Shown: positions 8,076 through 16,115 of the stretch, one piece after another
Layout: the number at the start of each line of letters is the position of its first letter
How positions within the stretch are numbered: the first letter of the stretch is position 1
DNA from: Mariniblastus sp.
GTDB taxonomy: Bacteria > Planctomycetota > Planctomycetia > Pirellulales > Pirellulaceae
Assembly: GCA_028823415.1 (NCBI GenBank)
Contig: JAPKBL010000042.1
Location: 1 to 38,895 of the forward strand
DNA length: 38,895 nucleotides
Direction: 5' to 3'
Program-made: the position numbers and the translations under genes
Notes under the pieces: model-generated
Databases searched by the model: none
Told to the model about the DNA's origin: nothing
The model's input: the letters and a program-made list of their open reading frames with translations, nothing else

Positions 8076-9152
8076 TCAATTTTTTGCAGATTCCGACCCA
8101 CCATCGAGCTTTAATTGGCTGTGAAGATAATTAGCGCGTTCGATGTTACGTTCATCTGTATCCAACTCCGAATGACGGAGCTTTTGCAAATGTGCCGGCT
8201 GAGTTCGAATAAACAACTGGTTAACCTCAGGAATTTCCAGATCGCCAATCAGGCCGAGATTGATTCCCATCCGAACTCGAGACAACAAAAACATGGTCTC
8301 TTCGGAGCTGATTTGCTGGGCATTCTGAAGCGTGCCGTAAGCGCGACTGACTTGCTCAAACAAATCATTCTGTTTTTCATTAATCAAGAAGTCTCTCGCC
8401 TTGCGTTCGTAATCAATCACGACAGGAATGACATCGCCAACCTGATCGATCAAATCATTTTCAGACTTGCCAAGCGTAATTTGATTACTTACTTGATAGA
8501 AATCTCCCATCGCTTGCGTGCCTTCTCCGTACAACCCTCGCACGACGAGGTTGATTTTCTGCAAACTTCGAAACACTTTTTCAATCTGCTGGGTGATTAC
8601 AAGCGCAGGAAGGTGCACCAAGACACTCACTCGCATTCCCGTCCCAACATTGGTTGGGCACGCCGTTAGGTACCCTAATTTTGAATTAAATGCGTACGTC
8701 AATTGACTTTCAATCCGGTCATCCAGATCATTTATCTGATCCCAGGCTCCAGCCAAATCTAAACCACTCTTCATGACTTGAATTCTTAAGTGGTCCTCTT
8801 CGTTGACCATCAAGCTGAGGCGTTCTTGCTGGTCAATTGCAACCGCCCGAGCGCCATCGGAATTCGCGTGCTCCCGGCTAATGAGCTGGCGTTCGACAAG
8901 AAATTGTCGATCCAGTGTTTGCAAGTCAGCGACGTCGATAAAAGTCAGATCCTGAAGCTCGGTTTTGTTCGTTAATCGCTCGCGAACGGTCGATTCAATG
9001 TTGGCACGATCGATATCAGTGCACCGTCGAATAAAGGGATAATCAGCGAGGTTACGTGCCAATCGAATTCGACTGCTCATGACGATGTCGGATTCCGGAC
9101 CACAACCTTTGAGCCATTCTCCGCATCGGCCCGCCATGTCATCAAGAATCAT
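8076..9152 (-). CDS. mcsB: Protein arginine kinase McsB, canonical-length paralogue
   Basis: A 358-residue ATP:guanido phosphotransferase that phosphorylates protein arginines, marking them for Clp proteolysis in Firmicutes. Landmarks are SSRIRLARN at 26-34 (phosphate-binding Arg), NEEDHLRI at 117-124 (catalytic Glu), TACPTNVGTGMR with the reactive Cys at C165, and VRMGINLGL near 293-301. The C terminus carries R345-N-I-E-R-A350, matching the RDXXRA phosphoarginine pocket except Asp to Asn. Its ATG overlaps the stop of the UVR-bearing paralogue by 4 bp (9149-9152), so it is the third gene of an mcsA-mcsB-mcsB operon. No ctsR regulator is present. The enzyme looks active; the N-for-D change may affect allosteric control. 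Confidence 0.96.
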   Translation of the reverse strand: MILDDMAGRCGEWLKGCGPESDIVMSSRIRLARNLADYPFIRRCTDIDRANIESTVRERLTNKTELQDLTFIDVADLQTLDRQFLVERQLISREHANSDGARAVAIDQQERLSLMVNEEDHLRIQVMKSGLDLAGAWDQINDLDDRIESQLTYAFNSKLGYLTACPTNVGTGMRVSVLVHLPALVITQQIEKVFRSLQKINLVVRGLYGEGTQAMGDFYQVSNQITLGKSENDLIDQVGDVIPVVIDYERKARDFLINEKQNDLFEQVSRAYGTLQNAQQISSEETMFLLSRVRMGINLGLIGDLEIPEVNQLFIRTQPAHLQKLRHSELDTDERNIERANYLHSQLKLDGGSESAKN

Positions 9153-10303
9153 TGCGAGCCTCCCTCTTCAGATGGCTCATCCTGAATCATCTCCGAGTCA
9201 ACTGGCCCGCGTCGCCAACCTCCTTTTTCCAGAGTTGCAATCCGATCTCTCAACTCAGACGCCTCTCGATAGTCCTCGCGAGCGACCGCGACGACGAGCT
9301 GGTCACGCAATTGCACCAGCGCAAAAAGACGATTGACTCGATCGGCATCCGCTTGTTCCAACAGCCCCATTGCGACACCCATGCGGATTTTTGAGAGGAA
9401 CTGCATGACTTGCTCGTGGCTCTCGCCGTCTTCGTCCTCGAGATCCAAACGACAGAGTTTCTCCAGCGAATCGGCGACATCTCTGCGCAAGCCCTCTCGA
9501 TTCTGCTCCACCAGAAAACGGCGTGCCTCCCGCTCGTATTTGATCATCCTCGGAACGATCGTTAACACCTGCTCGATCAAAGAATCTTCGTCGACCCCTA
9601 ATGTCGCCTGGTTGCTAATCCGAAAAAAATCACCAACTGCCGATTCGCCAAATTCACCGCGGGCGACCACATTGACCCGCTGGAGACTCCGCATCACTTT
9701 TTCGACTTGGCCAGTCATTACCAGCGCTGGTAGATGCATCAAAACACTCACGCGCATCCCTGTTCCCACATTCGCAGGGCAGGCTGTTAGATATCCCAAT
9801 TGCTGGCTGAAGGCATAAGTCAATTGATTCTCTACACGGTCGTCAAGCGCGCTTATTTGATGCCAAGCCGCTTGAAGATCGAGATCGCTGCGGTTTACCG
9901 TAATTCGCAAATGATCTTCTTCATTGATCGAGTAGCTCACTAACTCTTCCCAGGGACGCTCGGTTTCGACCGCTGACACATTCCCCTCGGAAGGAACAAC
10001 ATCACTCGGTTCACTTGAGTCGCTCGCGCCTGTCACCCGTTCGGTCGTGCCCTGAAACGGAGAACTGACCAGTTGCAAATCCATCAAAAACTGCCGCTCA
10101 AGGGCATTGAGTTCAAAGGAGTCCAGCAGCGTCAGGTTATTTAACACTTCGTCGTTAGCAAGTCCCTTTCGAACGACCGTTTCAATCTCCAGTCGCTGAT
10201 CATCAGAACAGGTACTGATGAAAGGAAAATCCGCAATGTTTCTGGCAAGTCGAATTCGACTACTAACAACGATGTCGTTAGGTTCTATTGGCGCGTCATT
10301 CAC
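9149..10303 (-). CDS. mcsB: McsB paralogue with acidic insert and C-terminal UVR motif
   Basis: A 384-residue protein arginine kinase paralogue. Catalytic elements are intact: SSRIRLARN (14-22), NEEDHLRI (127-134) and the reactive Cys C175 in TACPANVGTGMR. About 30 acidic, Ser-rich residues (roughly 87-117) are inserted before the NEED motif relative to its neighbour. At the C terminus, where McsB normally has RDXXRA, it carries a UVR-type motif (AREDYREASELRDRIATLE, about 342-360) like the tail of McsA. I chose the GTG at 10303: it has GAGGGG 7 nt upstream, overlaps the mcsA stop by 8 bp and leaves the usual short lead before SSRIRLARN. The longer frame to 10381 would overlap mcsA by 86 bp. 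It probably acts with the adjacent McsB and McsA. Confidence 0.93.
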   Translation of the reverse strand: MNDAPIEPNDIVVSSRIRLARNIADFPFISTCSDDQRLEIETVVRKGLANDEVLNNLTLLDSFELNALERQFLMDLQLVSSPFQGTTERVTGASDSSEPSDVVPSEGNVSAVETERPWEELVSYSINEEDHLRITVNRSDLDLQAAWHQISALDDRVENQLTYAFSQQLGYLTACPANVGTGMRVSVLMHLPALVMTGQVEKVMRSLQRVNVVARGEFGESAVGDFFRISNQATLGVDEDSLIEQVLTIVPRMIKYEREARRFLVEQNREGLRRDVADSLEKLCRLDLEDEDGESHEQVMQFLSKIRMGVAMGLLEQADADRVNRLFALVQLRDQLVVAVAREDYREASELRDRIATLEKGGWRRGPVDSEMIQDEPSEEGGSQ

Positions 10304-10811
10304 AGGCAGACCCTTCGCTTTCGATTCGGCGAATCTGATCTCTAATCTGAGACGCCTTTTCGTAGTCTTCCTGTTCGACAACTTCCTTCATCTGACGACG
10401 CAAACGGATCAATTCCGTTTGAGATTCGGTATCTGTAATGCCTCGCTTGGGTTGCTTCCCGACATGCTGGTTATCACCATGCACATTGATTAGTAACGGT
10501 TCAAGATCCTCTCCAAAGAAGACGTAGTCGTGCGGACAACCCAGTCGCCCGCCCTGGCGAAATTCATAAAATGAAATTCCACAGATCGGACATTCCTTGG
10601 CATCCAGTTCCCTTAAATCATCCGCTGTCTGCTCAAGTGGCTTGAGCTGTTTTGACATCACGTCCGAAATGACCGGTGCATCTTCGGATGCATCACCGGT
10701 TTCCAGGTACCCTTTGGCACAATCAGGACAGAGGTGCAGGGCAAGTAACTCATCACCGGTCAAGTCCGTGATGTGAAACGTCGCCTGCTTTTGACATTTT
10801 TGGCATTTCAT
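10296..10811 (-). CDS. mcsA: McsA, zinc-finger/UVR activator of arginine kinase
   Basis: A 171-residue protein with the McsA layout. Zinc-binding pairs are C3/C6, C28/C31 and C74/C77. The fourth pair is C92-PH-D95, so one Cys is replaced by Asp in GRLGCPHDY. A UVR motif at about 143-164 (EQEDYEKASQIRDQIRRIE) closes the protein. In Firmicutes McsA activates McsB and targets it to ClpC. Here it is the first gene of mcsA-mcsB-mcsB and its stop overlaps the next start by 8 bp. The ATG at 10811 has no clear Shine-Dalgarno sequence, which is common for first genes in this window. Confidence 0.94.
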   Translation of the reverse strand: MKCQKCQKQATFHITDLTGDELLALHLCPDCAKGYLETGDASEDAPVISDVMSKQLKPLEQTADDLRELDAKECPICGISFYEFRQGGRLGCPHDYVFFGEDLEPLLINVHGDNQHVGKQPKRGITDTESQTELIRLRRQMKEVVEQEDYEKASQIRDQIRRIESEGSACE

Positions 10812-11193
10812 ATTTTATTTGATCGGCGGCAATCCAAGGCCGATATTTCTAGTTTGGGTCTGCTTTATCGATCCATCGTTAAAAGCTGTCTCCAAATTTT
10901 ATCCCTCTATCGAGTAAGGTACAAGGTTTATTGGAAACGCTGGCATTCGTGGCAGTATTCTTTAGTATCCTAAGATTTTGTCAAAACTCACTCTAGCTCA
11001 ATATAACGCCGACATTGCCGGTGTTTGCTGCCACCGTTAAGCTAATCACATCCAACATTCGCCCCGAGTCCAGCCTTTCTCATTATTTTTAGGTTTTGAG
11101 ACACAAGCTTGATTCCGCAGATCTCTTGCGTTAGCAGGTTGGTCTCGATTACTTCCAACACGATCCTCAAGCGATTTTAAAGCACCCGTCATA
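10812..11193. other. 382-bp divergent intergenic region between mcsA and trpE
   Basis: No gene is seen. On the minus strand a perfect TTGACA (10979-10984) is followed after 17 bp by AGAATA (10956-10961), a possible mcs promoter with a leader of about 140 nt. I found neither a CtsR- or CIRCE-like operator on the mcsA side nor a Trp-rich leader peptide or attenuator hairpin on the trpE side. Confidence 0.4.
10956..10984 (-). promoter_or_regulatory. Candidate sigma70-type promoter for mcsA
   Basis: TTGACA at 10979-10984 and AGAATA at 10956-10961, read on the minus strand, with a 17-bp spacer. The -35 box is perfect but the -10 box is weak. The leader to the mcsA start would be about 140 nt. Confidence 0.3.
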
Positions 11194-12693
11194 ATGGCAT
11201 CTTTCCCCAATCACCAAACATTTACTGAGATGGCAGGCGATTACGACGCGATTCCCATTTCACGTCGCCTGCTTTCGGATTCACTGACGCCGGTGTCTGC
11301 CTTTCGAAGAATCGACAATGGCAATACGGCCTGCCTTTTCGAATCCGTTATCGGCGGAGAAAACGTTGGACGCTACAGTTTTCTTGCCATCGATCCGCAA
11401 GTTCAGGTCGCTTCATTCGGCAAACGCGTCACCCTCACCGAAGACGCCAACTCAACCTCCTACGAATGTGAGAACCCACTCGAAGAAATTCGCCGACGAA
11501 TCAATCACTACAAGGTTGCCCAGTTCCCAGACATGCCGCCATTCACCGGAGGGGCCGTAGGCTATGCCGGATACGACGTCGTTCGCTATGTCGAGGATTT
11601 GCCCAACGCCCCCGAGGATGACCGTGGCCTCCCTGACATGTCATTTGCATTTTACGATCGCATGCTGGTTTTTGACCACATCACCAAAACGATCACCGTC
11701 GTCGCCTTGGCCTGGACAAAAAAACACGACAGTCTAAATGCAGCTTTCGAAGACGCTAACCGCCGTATCGATGAGATGCTGGACTGTTTAAACCGCCCTG
11801 AGACGGATCTCCTCTGCCTCGATGCCGACCTTCCCACAGGTGAACCACCCGAGTTCTCCTCTAACTTTACCCAAGAACAATTTGAACAAGCAGTGCTGGA
11901 CTGCATCGAGTACATTCGCGCCGGTGACATTTTTCAAGTGGTTCTAAGCCAGAGGCTTCAAATAGAAATAAACTGTGAGCCATTTGAAATTTACCGCAGC
12001 CTCCGAGTCATGAACCCCAGCCCGTTTATGTTCTTCCTTCGCACCGACGAAACAACTCTAGTGGGTAGCTCTCCCGAAATCATGTGCCGCGTAGTGAACA
12101 ATGAAATGACCGTTCGGCCACTGGCAGGCACGCGGAAACGAGGTAAAACGCCTCAGGAAGATCTAGCACTGGAACAGGAATTACTCGGCGACGAAAAAGA
12201 ACTTGCCGAACATGTGATGCTCGTCGATTTAGGACGAAACGACGTCGGTCGAGTCGCTCAATACGGATCGATTGAAATTCCCGACAGGATGGTGGTTGAA
12301 CGCTACAGCCACGTCATGCATATTTCGTCAACGGTAACGGGGCAACTTCAAGAATCTGCTGACGCTTTCGATGCGTTAATGGCAAGCCTGCCGGCGGGCA
12401 CCGTCTCCGGAGCGCCCAAGGTGCGGGCAATGGAAATCATTGACCAATTTGAACCACACCGGCGGGGGCCTTACGCCGGCGCCGTGGGCTACATTGACTA
12501 CTCAGACAATATGGATACCTGTATCGCATTGCGGACGATGGTCATCAAAGATAATGTCGCATACGTTCAAGCTGGTGCGGGGATTGTGGCGGATTCCAAT
12601 CCAACAAGCGAATATGAAGAGACATTAAACAAGGCCCTCGGGCTACTCAGGGCAATCCAAATGACGCACGAAAGAGTTGGAACCTCTTCGTAA
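11194..12693 (+). CDS. trpE: Anthranilate synthase component I
   Basis: A 499-residue chorismate-using enzyme that makes anthranilate with ammonia delivered by TrpG. The N-terminal regulatory half has the ESVIGGENVGRYSFL segment (about 50-64). The catalytic half shows DIFQVVLSQR (about 246-255), SPEIMCRV, RPLAGTRKRG, MLVDLGRNDVGRV, SGAPKVRAMEI (about 407-417) and YAGAVGYIDYSDNMD (about 428-442). These fit TrpE better than PabB, but the paralogues are close. No trpG/pabA is adjacent, so the glutamine amidotransferase must be elsewhere. The aldehyde dehydrogenase gene follows after 35 bp on the same strand. The ATG at 11194 has a weak ribosome-binding site; an internal ATG at codon 13 is possible. 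Confidence 0.93.
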   Translation: MASFPNHQTFTEMAGDYDAIPISRRLLSDSLTPVSAFRRIDNGNTACLFESVIGGENVGRYSFLAIDPQVQVASFGKRVTLTEDANSTSYECENPLEEIRRRINHYKVAQFPDMPPFTGGAVGYAGYDVVRYVEDLPNAPEDDRGLPDMSFAFYDRMLVFDHITKTITVVALAWTKKHDSLNAAFEDANRRIDEMLDCLNRPETDLLCLDADLPTGEPPEFSSNFTQEQFEQAVLDCIEYIRAGDIFQVVLSQRLQIEINCEPFEIYRSLRVMNPSPFMFFLRTDETTLVGSSPEIMCRVVNNEMTVRPLAGTRKRGKTPQEDLALEQELLGDEKELAEHVMLVDLGRNDVGRVAQYGSIEIPDRMVVERYSHVMHISSTVTGQLQESADAFDALMASLPAGTVSGAPKVRAMEIIDQFEPHRRGPYAGAVGYIDYSDNMDTCIALRTMVIKDNVAYVQAGAGIVADSNPTSEYEETLNKALGLLRAIQMTHERVGTSS

Positions 12694-12728
12694 ATTTCGC
12701 AATCCAATCCTCTTAAAGGAATCTCAGA

Positions 12729-14138
12729 ATGAAAATATTCTTTGATCGCTGCTGGCATTCTAGCGCTGAGACTTTCGATGTGACCAATCCCTTTGACCAA
12801 CAGGTCATTGCCGCCGTCCCCTCCGGTACTGTAGGAGATATCGACCGCGCCATCACTGGACTAACCGGTGGCGCGAAAACGATGCGCTCCACCCCGGCGT
12901 GGCGGCGTGCCGAGATCCTCGATCAAGCCGCGATTCTATTGAAAAAAAATCGCGACCGATTGGCCGAGCAACTCTCGCGCGAAGAAGGGAAACCGCTGCG
13001 AGAATCGCTCGCCGAAGTCGATCGATCCGCTGCGACGCTGCAACTTTCGGCTGACTTAGCAAAGCAGATTCATGGCGAAGTAATACCACTCGATGCCACC
13101 CGCGGGGGGGAGCATAAACTTGGATTTACAATCCGAATACCCTGCGGAGTCGTTGCCGCTATCACACCTTTTAACTTCCCTCTCAACCTGGTTTGCCACA
13201 AAGTTGGCCCGGCGATCGCGGCGGGCAACGCGGTGCTGATTAAACCCGCGAGCGAAACCCCTTTGTCGGCGCTGAGCCTAACCGAAATTTTACTCGAAGC
13301 TGGGCTTCCAGAAGATTCCATTGCCTGTGTGACTGGCAGTGGATCAAAACTGGGAGAGGCGATTTGTCGAGACCCTCGCATTCGCAAAATCAGCTTTACG
13401 GGCAGCCCCGAAGTCGGCAAAAAAATCTGTGCTTCGGCGGGACTAAAACGAATAACCATGGAGCTCGGCTCCAATAGCCCGATCATCATTCTGCCAGACG
13501 CCGACATGACCAAAGCGGTAAATTCCGTTGCCACCAATGGATTTGCCAATGCGGGACAAGTTTGCATTTCGGCACAGCGATTAATCACACTCCCCGAAAC
13601 ACACGAGGAGATCGTCTTTCGCGTCGCCGAAGATATCAAAAAAATCACCGTCGGCGACCCCCTCGCCAAAGGAATTCGAATGGGACCGATGGTGCGAATC
13701 GAAGATGCGAAACGAGTGGAGCAGTGGGTTGGTGAGGCCAAATCTGCAGGTGCCAAAATCGTCTGTGGAGGAGAACGAGATTCGGCGATTCACACGCCCA
13801 CTCTCATTGACCATGCGACTGCTGAAATGAAAGTCGTTCGCGAGGAACTCTTCGGACCTGCTGTTTCGGTGATTGAAGCAGCAGATATTGACGATGCGAT
13901 TCGCATGGCTAACGATTCCCGTTTTGGCTTGAGTGCGGGCGTGTTTACCGAAAACATCAACCTTGCCATGCGGTTCGCCAACGAAATAGAATCCGGCAAC
14001 GTCCACATTAACTGGGGGTCGCAGTGGCGAGCCGACGGGATGCCCTATGGCGGGCTAAAAGAAAGTGGCCTCGGCAAAGAAGGCCCTCGCTACGCAATCG
14101 AAGAAATGACTGAATCCAAAATGATCGTTATTCATTAA
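12729..14138 (+). CDS. NAD(P)-dependent aldehyde dehydrogenase
   Basis: A 469-residue classical, non-acylating aldehyde dehydrogenase. ITPFNFPLN (145-153) and IKPASETP (171-178) line the cofactor site, FTGSPEVGKKI (223-233) is the GS-x-x-G loop, the general base is E245 in MELGSNSP, and the nucleophile is C279 in NAGQVCISAQR. The ending PYGGLKESGLGKEGPRYAIEEMTE is typical of the lactaldehyde/succinate-semialdehyde/phosphonoacetaldehyde dehydrogenase branch, but the substrate cannot be told. AAAGGA lies 9 nt before the ATG. It probably shares a transcript with trpE (35 bp gap), although no biochemical link is obvious. Confidence 0.94.
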   Translation: MKIFFDRCWHSSAETFDVTNPFDQQVIAAVPSGTVGDIDRAITGLTGGAKTMRSTPAWRRAEILDQAAILLKKNRDRLAEQLSREEGKPLRESLAEVDRSAATLQLSADLAKQIHGEVIPLDATRGGEHKLGFTIRIPCGVVAAITPFNFPLNLVCHKVGPAIAAGNAVLIKPASETPLSALSLTEILLEAGLPEDSIACVTGSGSKLGEAICRDPRIRKISFTGSPEVGKKICASAGLKRITMELGSNSPIIILPDADMTKAVNSVATNGFANAGQVCISAQRLITLPETHEEIVFRVAEDIKKITVGDPLAKGIRMGPMVRIEDAKRVEQWVGEAKSAGAKIVCGGERDSAIHTPTLIDHATAEMKVVREELFGPAVSVIEAADIDDAIRMANDSRFGLSAGVFTENINLAMRFANEIESGNVHINWGSQWRADGMPYGGLKESGLGKEGPRYAIEEMTESKMIVIH

Positions 14139-14296
14139 ACCCAATCGAGAGCCTCGCCCGCCACTTTTTCAGCTTAGGAATTCGCGAGCAAACGTAATCT
14201 TACGCGATCACAAAAATACGCTATGCCAATCGACGACAAGCCCCAACGGCGGTTAGACTGGTCAATTACAAAAACATTTCAAGGACTGATCTCTCG

Positions 14297-14824
14297 GTGA
14301 AAATACTACTAAATCAAGAAGAATTGGACGCCGGTGTCGAGCGACTGGCTCGTGAAATCAATGACACTTACGGAAAACGCCCCTTGACCATTGTTGGAGT
14401 GTTGACCGGTAGTTTCATTCTGATGGCTGATTTGATTCGAAAACTGAAAATGCCGTTGCGGGTTGGGGTGGTCCAGACTAGCAGTTACGAAGGGACGGAG
14501 CGTGGCGATCTCAGTATCAACTCGGAAATGATGCTCGATATTGCCGGACGGGACGTCGTCTTGATCGACGATATTTTCGACACAGGAAACACGCTGGCAG
14601 AAGTCACTCAGTTGATGCAGAGCCTTGGCCCTAATAGCTTGAAATCGGCAGTCCTGCTCTTGAAAACTGGGCGGCAAGAGGTTGACTGGGTGCCAGAATT
14701 TGTAGCCTTCGATATTCCGGACGAATTCGTTGTTGGATACGGACTGGACTTTAATGATGAATACCGGAACCTACCCTTTTTAGCCTGTTTGGAACCGGAA
14801 GATCTTCCCGACACCGCCACCTAA
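14297..14824 (+). CDS. hpt: Hypoxanthine phosphoribosyltransferase
   Basis: A 175-residue purine-salvage enzyme that converts hypoxanthine or guanine plus PRPP to the nucleotide. GVLTGSFILMADLIRKL (34-50) is the PPi loop region, SSYEGTERG (62-70) the flexible active-site loop, VVLIDDIFDTGNT (87-99) the PRPP motif, and YVVGYGLD-like VVGYGLDFNDEYRNLPFL near the C terminus is the base-binding end. Length is normal for the family. The start is GTG at 14297 with AAGGA 12 nt upstream. It lies 158 bp after the aldehyde dehydrogenase and 46 bp before the first glycosyltransferase. Confidence 0.95.
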   Translation: MKILLNQEELDAGVERLAREINDTYGKRPLTIVGVLTGSFILMADLIRKLKMPLRVGVVQTSSYEGTERGDLSINSEMMLDIAGRDVVLIDDIFDTGNTLAEVTQLMQSLGPNSLKSAVLLLKTGRQEVDWVPEFVAFDIPDEFVVGYGLDFNDEYRNLPFLACLEPEDLPDTAT

Positions 14825-14870
14825 AAATTACGGCGCAATCGCCGGAGCACAAGCAACAGGATTCCTTGCA

Positions 14871-16115
14871 ATGGAAAAAACACTTGGCGATCAGGATAAA
14901 ACGTCGCCGGTGAAACCACTGCCGCTGAAAATTGCCATTGTAAGTCGTCGCTTTTGGCCTTACTCGGGAACCACAGAATTCGCGGTTGCGGATCTTGCAT
15001 CTCAAATCAAGCGACTTGGGCACGCGGTAGAAATCCTGACGGTACGCTGGGAGAAAAACTGGCCCCTTTATTTTGATTACGACGAAATCCCAATTCGTCG
15101 AATCAATCGATCGGCATCGCACCCGTGGCGGTCTTTCCACTATTTGCGATCCCTGACGCGCGAATTAAAACAACTAGAACTCGACGGCATTATCGTTTTC
15201 GGACTCGACGAGGAGGCGTGGGCCATTAGTCGCGCATTCTCGGGGAAAATCCCGTTCGTTATCCGAATCGATAATCACTTTCCAGGAGCAAAAAACGAGG
15301 TGTCAGAATTAACCCCTCGGCAGCTTTTTGCAGTCAACTCAGCTCAGCGCGTCTTAACCGATTCTCTCTGGACGCAGCAGAGAGTATTGGAATACCCGGG
15401 AGTAACCAATCCGCACGTCAACGTCGCCCATGAAGGGATTCTGCTCGACAAAATCAAGGAACGCCAACATTCGCTCCAAAGCGATTCTCGGGTTGCCATC
15501 TCCGACGCACATCCGGTTCTGATGATCGGCAGCGACCAACCATTAGTCATTTGCGGAGCGGCTCTCGATGGGGATTCGGGATTGTTCGATCTCATCGATG
15601 CCTGGGCGCGGGTGATCACTCAATTTCCCAAATCAAAACTCTGGATTCTCGGCGACGGGCCCAAAAGTCGCGACGTCTGGACAAAAATTCTCGAGAAACA
15701 TTTAGTCCAATCCGTGATCATGCCGGGAAGCTTCGACGACACGCACGAGATTTTTCAGGCAGCCGATCTCTACGTCCACCCTTTGAAATCTGACGAAAGC
15801 TGCGGATTTCTCGCCAGAGCGCTCGCTGCTGGAGTAGGGACCGTGGTAACCTCAACCCAGTTCACGCAGACCGTCATTGAAAACAACGTCAGCGGTTTGG
15901 TCATTCATCCCGACGATCCGCGAGCCCTTGGTGATGCCATCATCCTCGCATTGGGAAATCCTGACTTAAGAAAACGGCTGGGGCAGGAAGGCCAAATATC
16001 AGCGATCAAACAATTTGATATTCAAAACTCCGTGCGAGACTTTCTGCTGCCATTTGAAAAACCACAAACACTCCGATTATCGGATTCTATTAAACCTGAT
16101 AGGGACAATCTTTGA
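14871..16115 (+). CDS. GT-B glycosyltransferase (family 4-like)
   Basis: A 414-residue protein with the two-Rossmann GT-B fold of family 4. The N-terminal half starts with IAIVSRRFWPYSGTTEFAVADLA, the usual acceptor-side pattern (GGTE is GTTE here), and LGHAVEILTV. The C-terminal half has LWILGDGPKSRDVW, FDDTHEIFQAADLYVHPLKSDESCGF and the NVSGLVIHPDDP tail. In the EX7E motif the first Glu is present (ESCGFLARA) but the second is Ala. It ends with a 4-bp overlap onto the next glycosyltransferase, so the two are coupled and probably act in one pathway, perhaps a surface glycan. Donor and acceptor are unknown. Confidence 0.85.
   Translation: MEKTLGDQDKTSPVKPLPLKIAIVSRRFWPYSGTTEFAVADLASQIKRLGHAVEILTVRWEKNWPLYFDYDEIPIRRINRSASHPWRSFHYLRSLTRELKQLELDGIIVFGLDEEAWAISRAFSGKIPFVIRIDNHFPGAKNEVSELTPRQLFAVNSAQRVLTDSLWTQQRVLEYPGVTNPHVNVAHEGILLDKIKERQHSLQSDSRVAISDAHPVLMIGSDQPLVICGAALDGDSGLFDLIDAWARVITQFPKSKLWILGDGPKSRDVWTKILEKHLVQSVIMPGSFDDTHEIFQAADLYVHPLKSDESCGFLARALAAGVGTVVTSTQFTQTVIENNVSGLVIHPDDPRALGDAIILALGNPDLRKRLGQEGQISAIKQFDIQNSVRDFLLPFEKPQTLRLSDSIKPDRDNL

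Noticed and set aside
8115..8669. 184-codon open frame on the plus strand
   Set aside because: It lies antisense within mcsB, with no domain; a shadow frame.
11042..11193. trp attenuator or leader peptide
   Set aside because: No short frame with Trp codons and no alternative hairpins are visible.
13070..13756. 228-codon open frame on the minus strand
   Set aside because: Antisense to the aldehyde dehydrogenase catalytic core; Ser/Pro-rich shadow.
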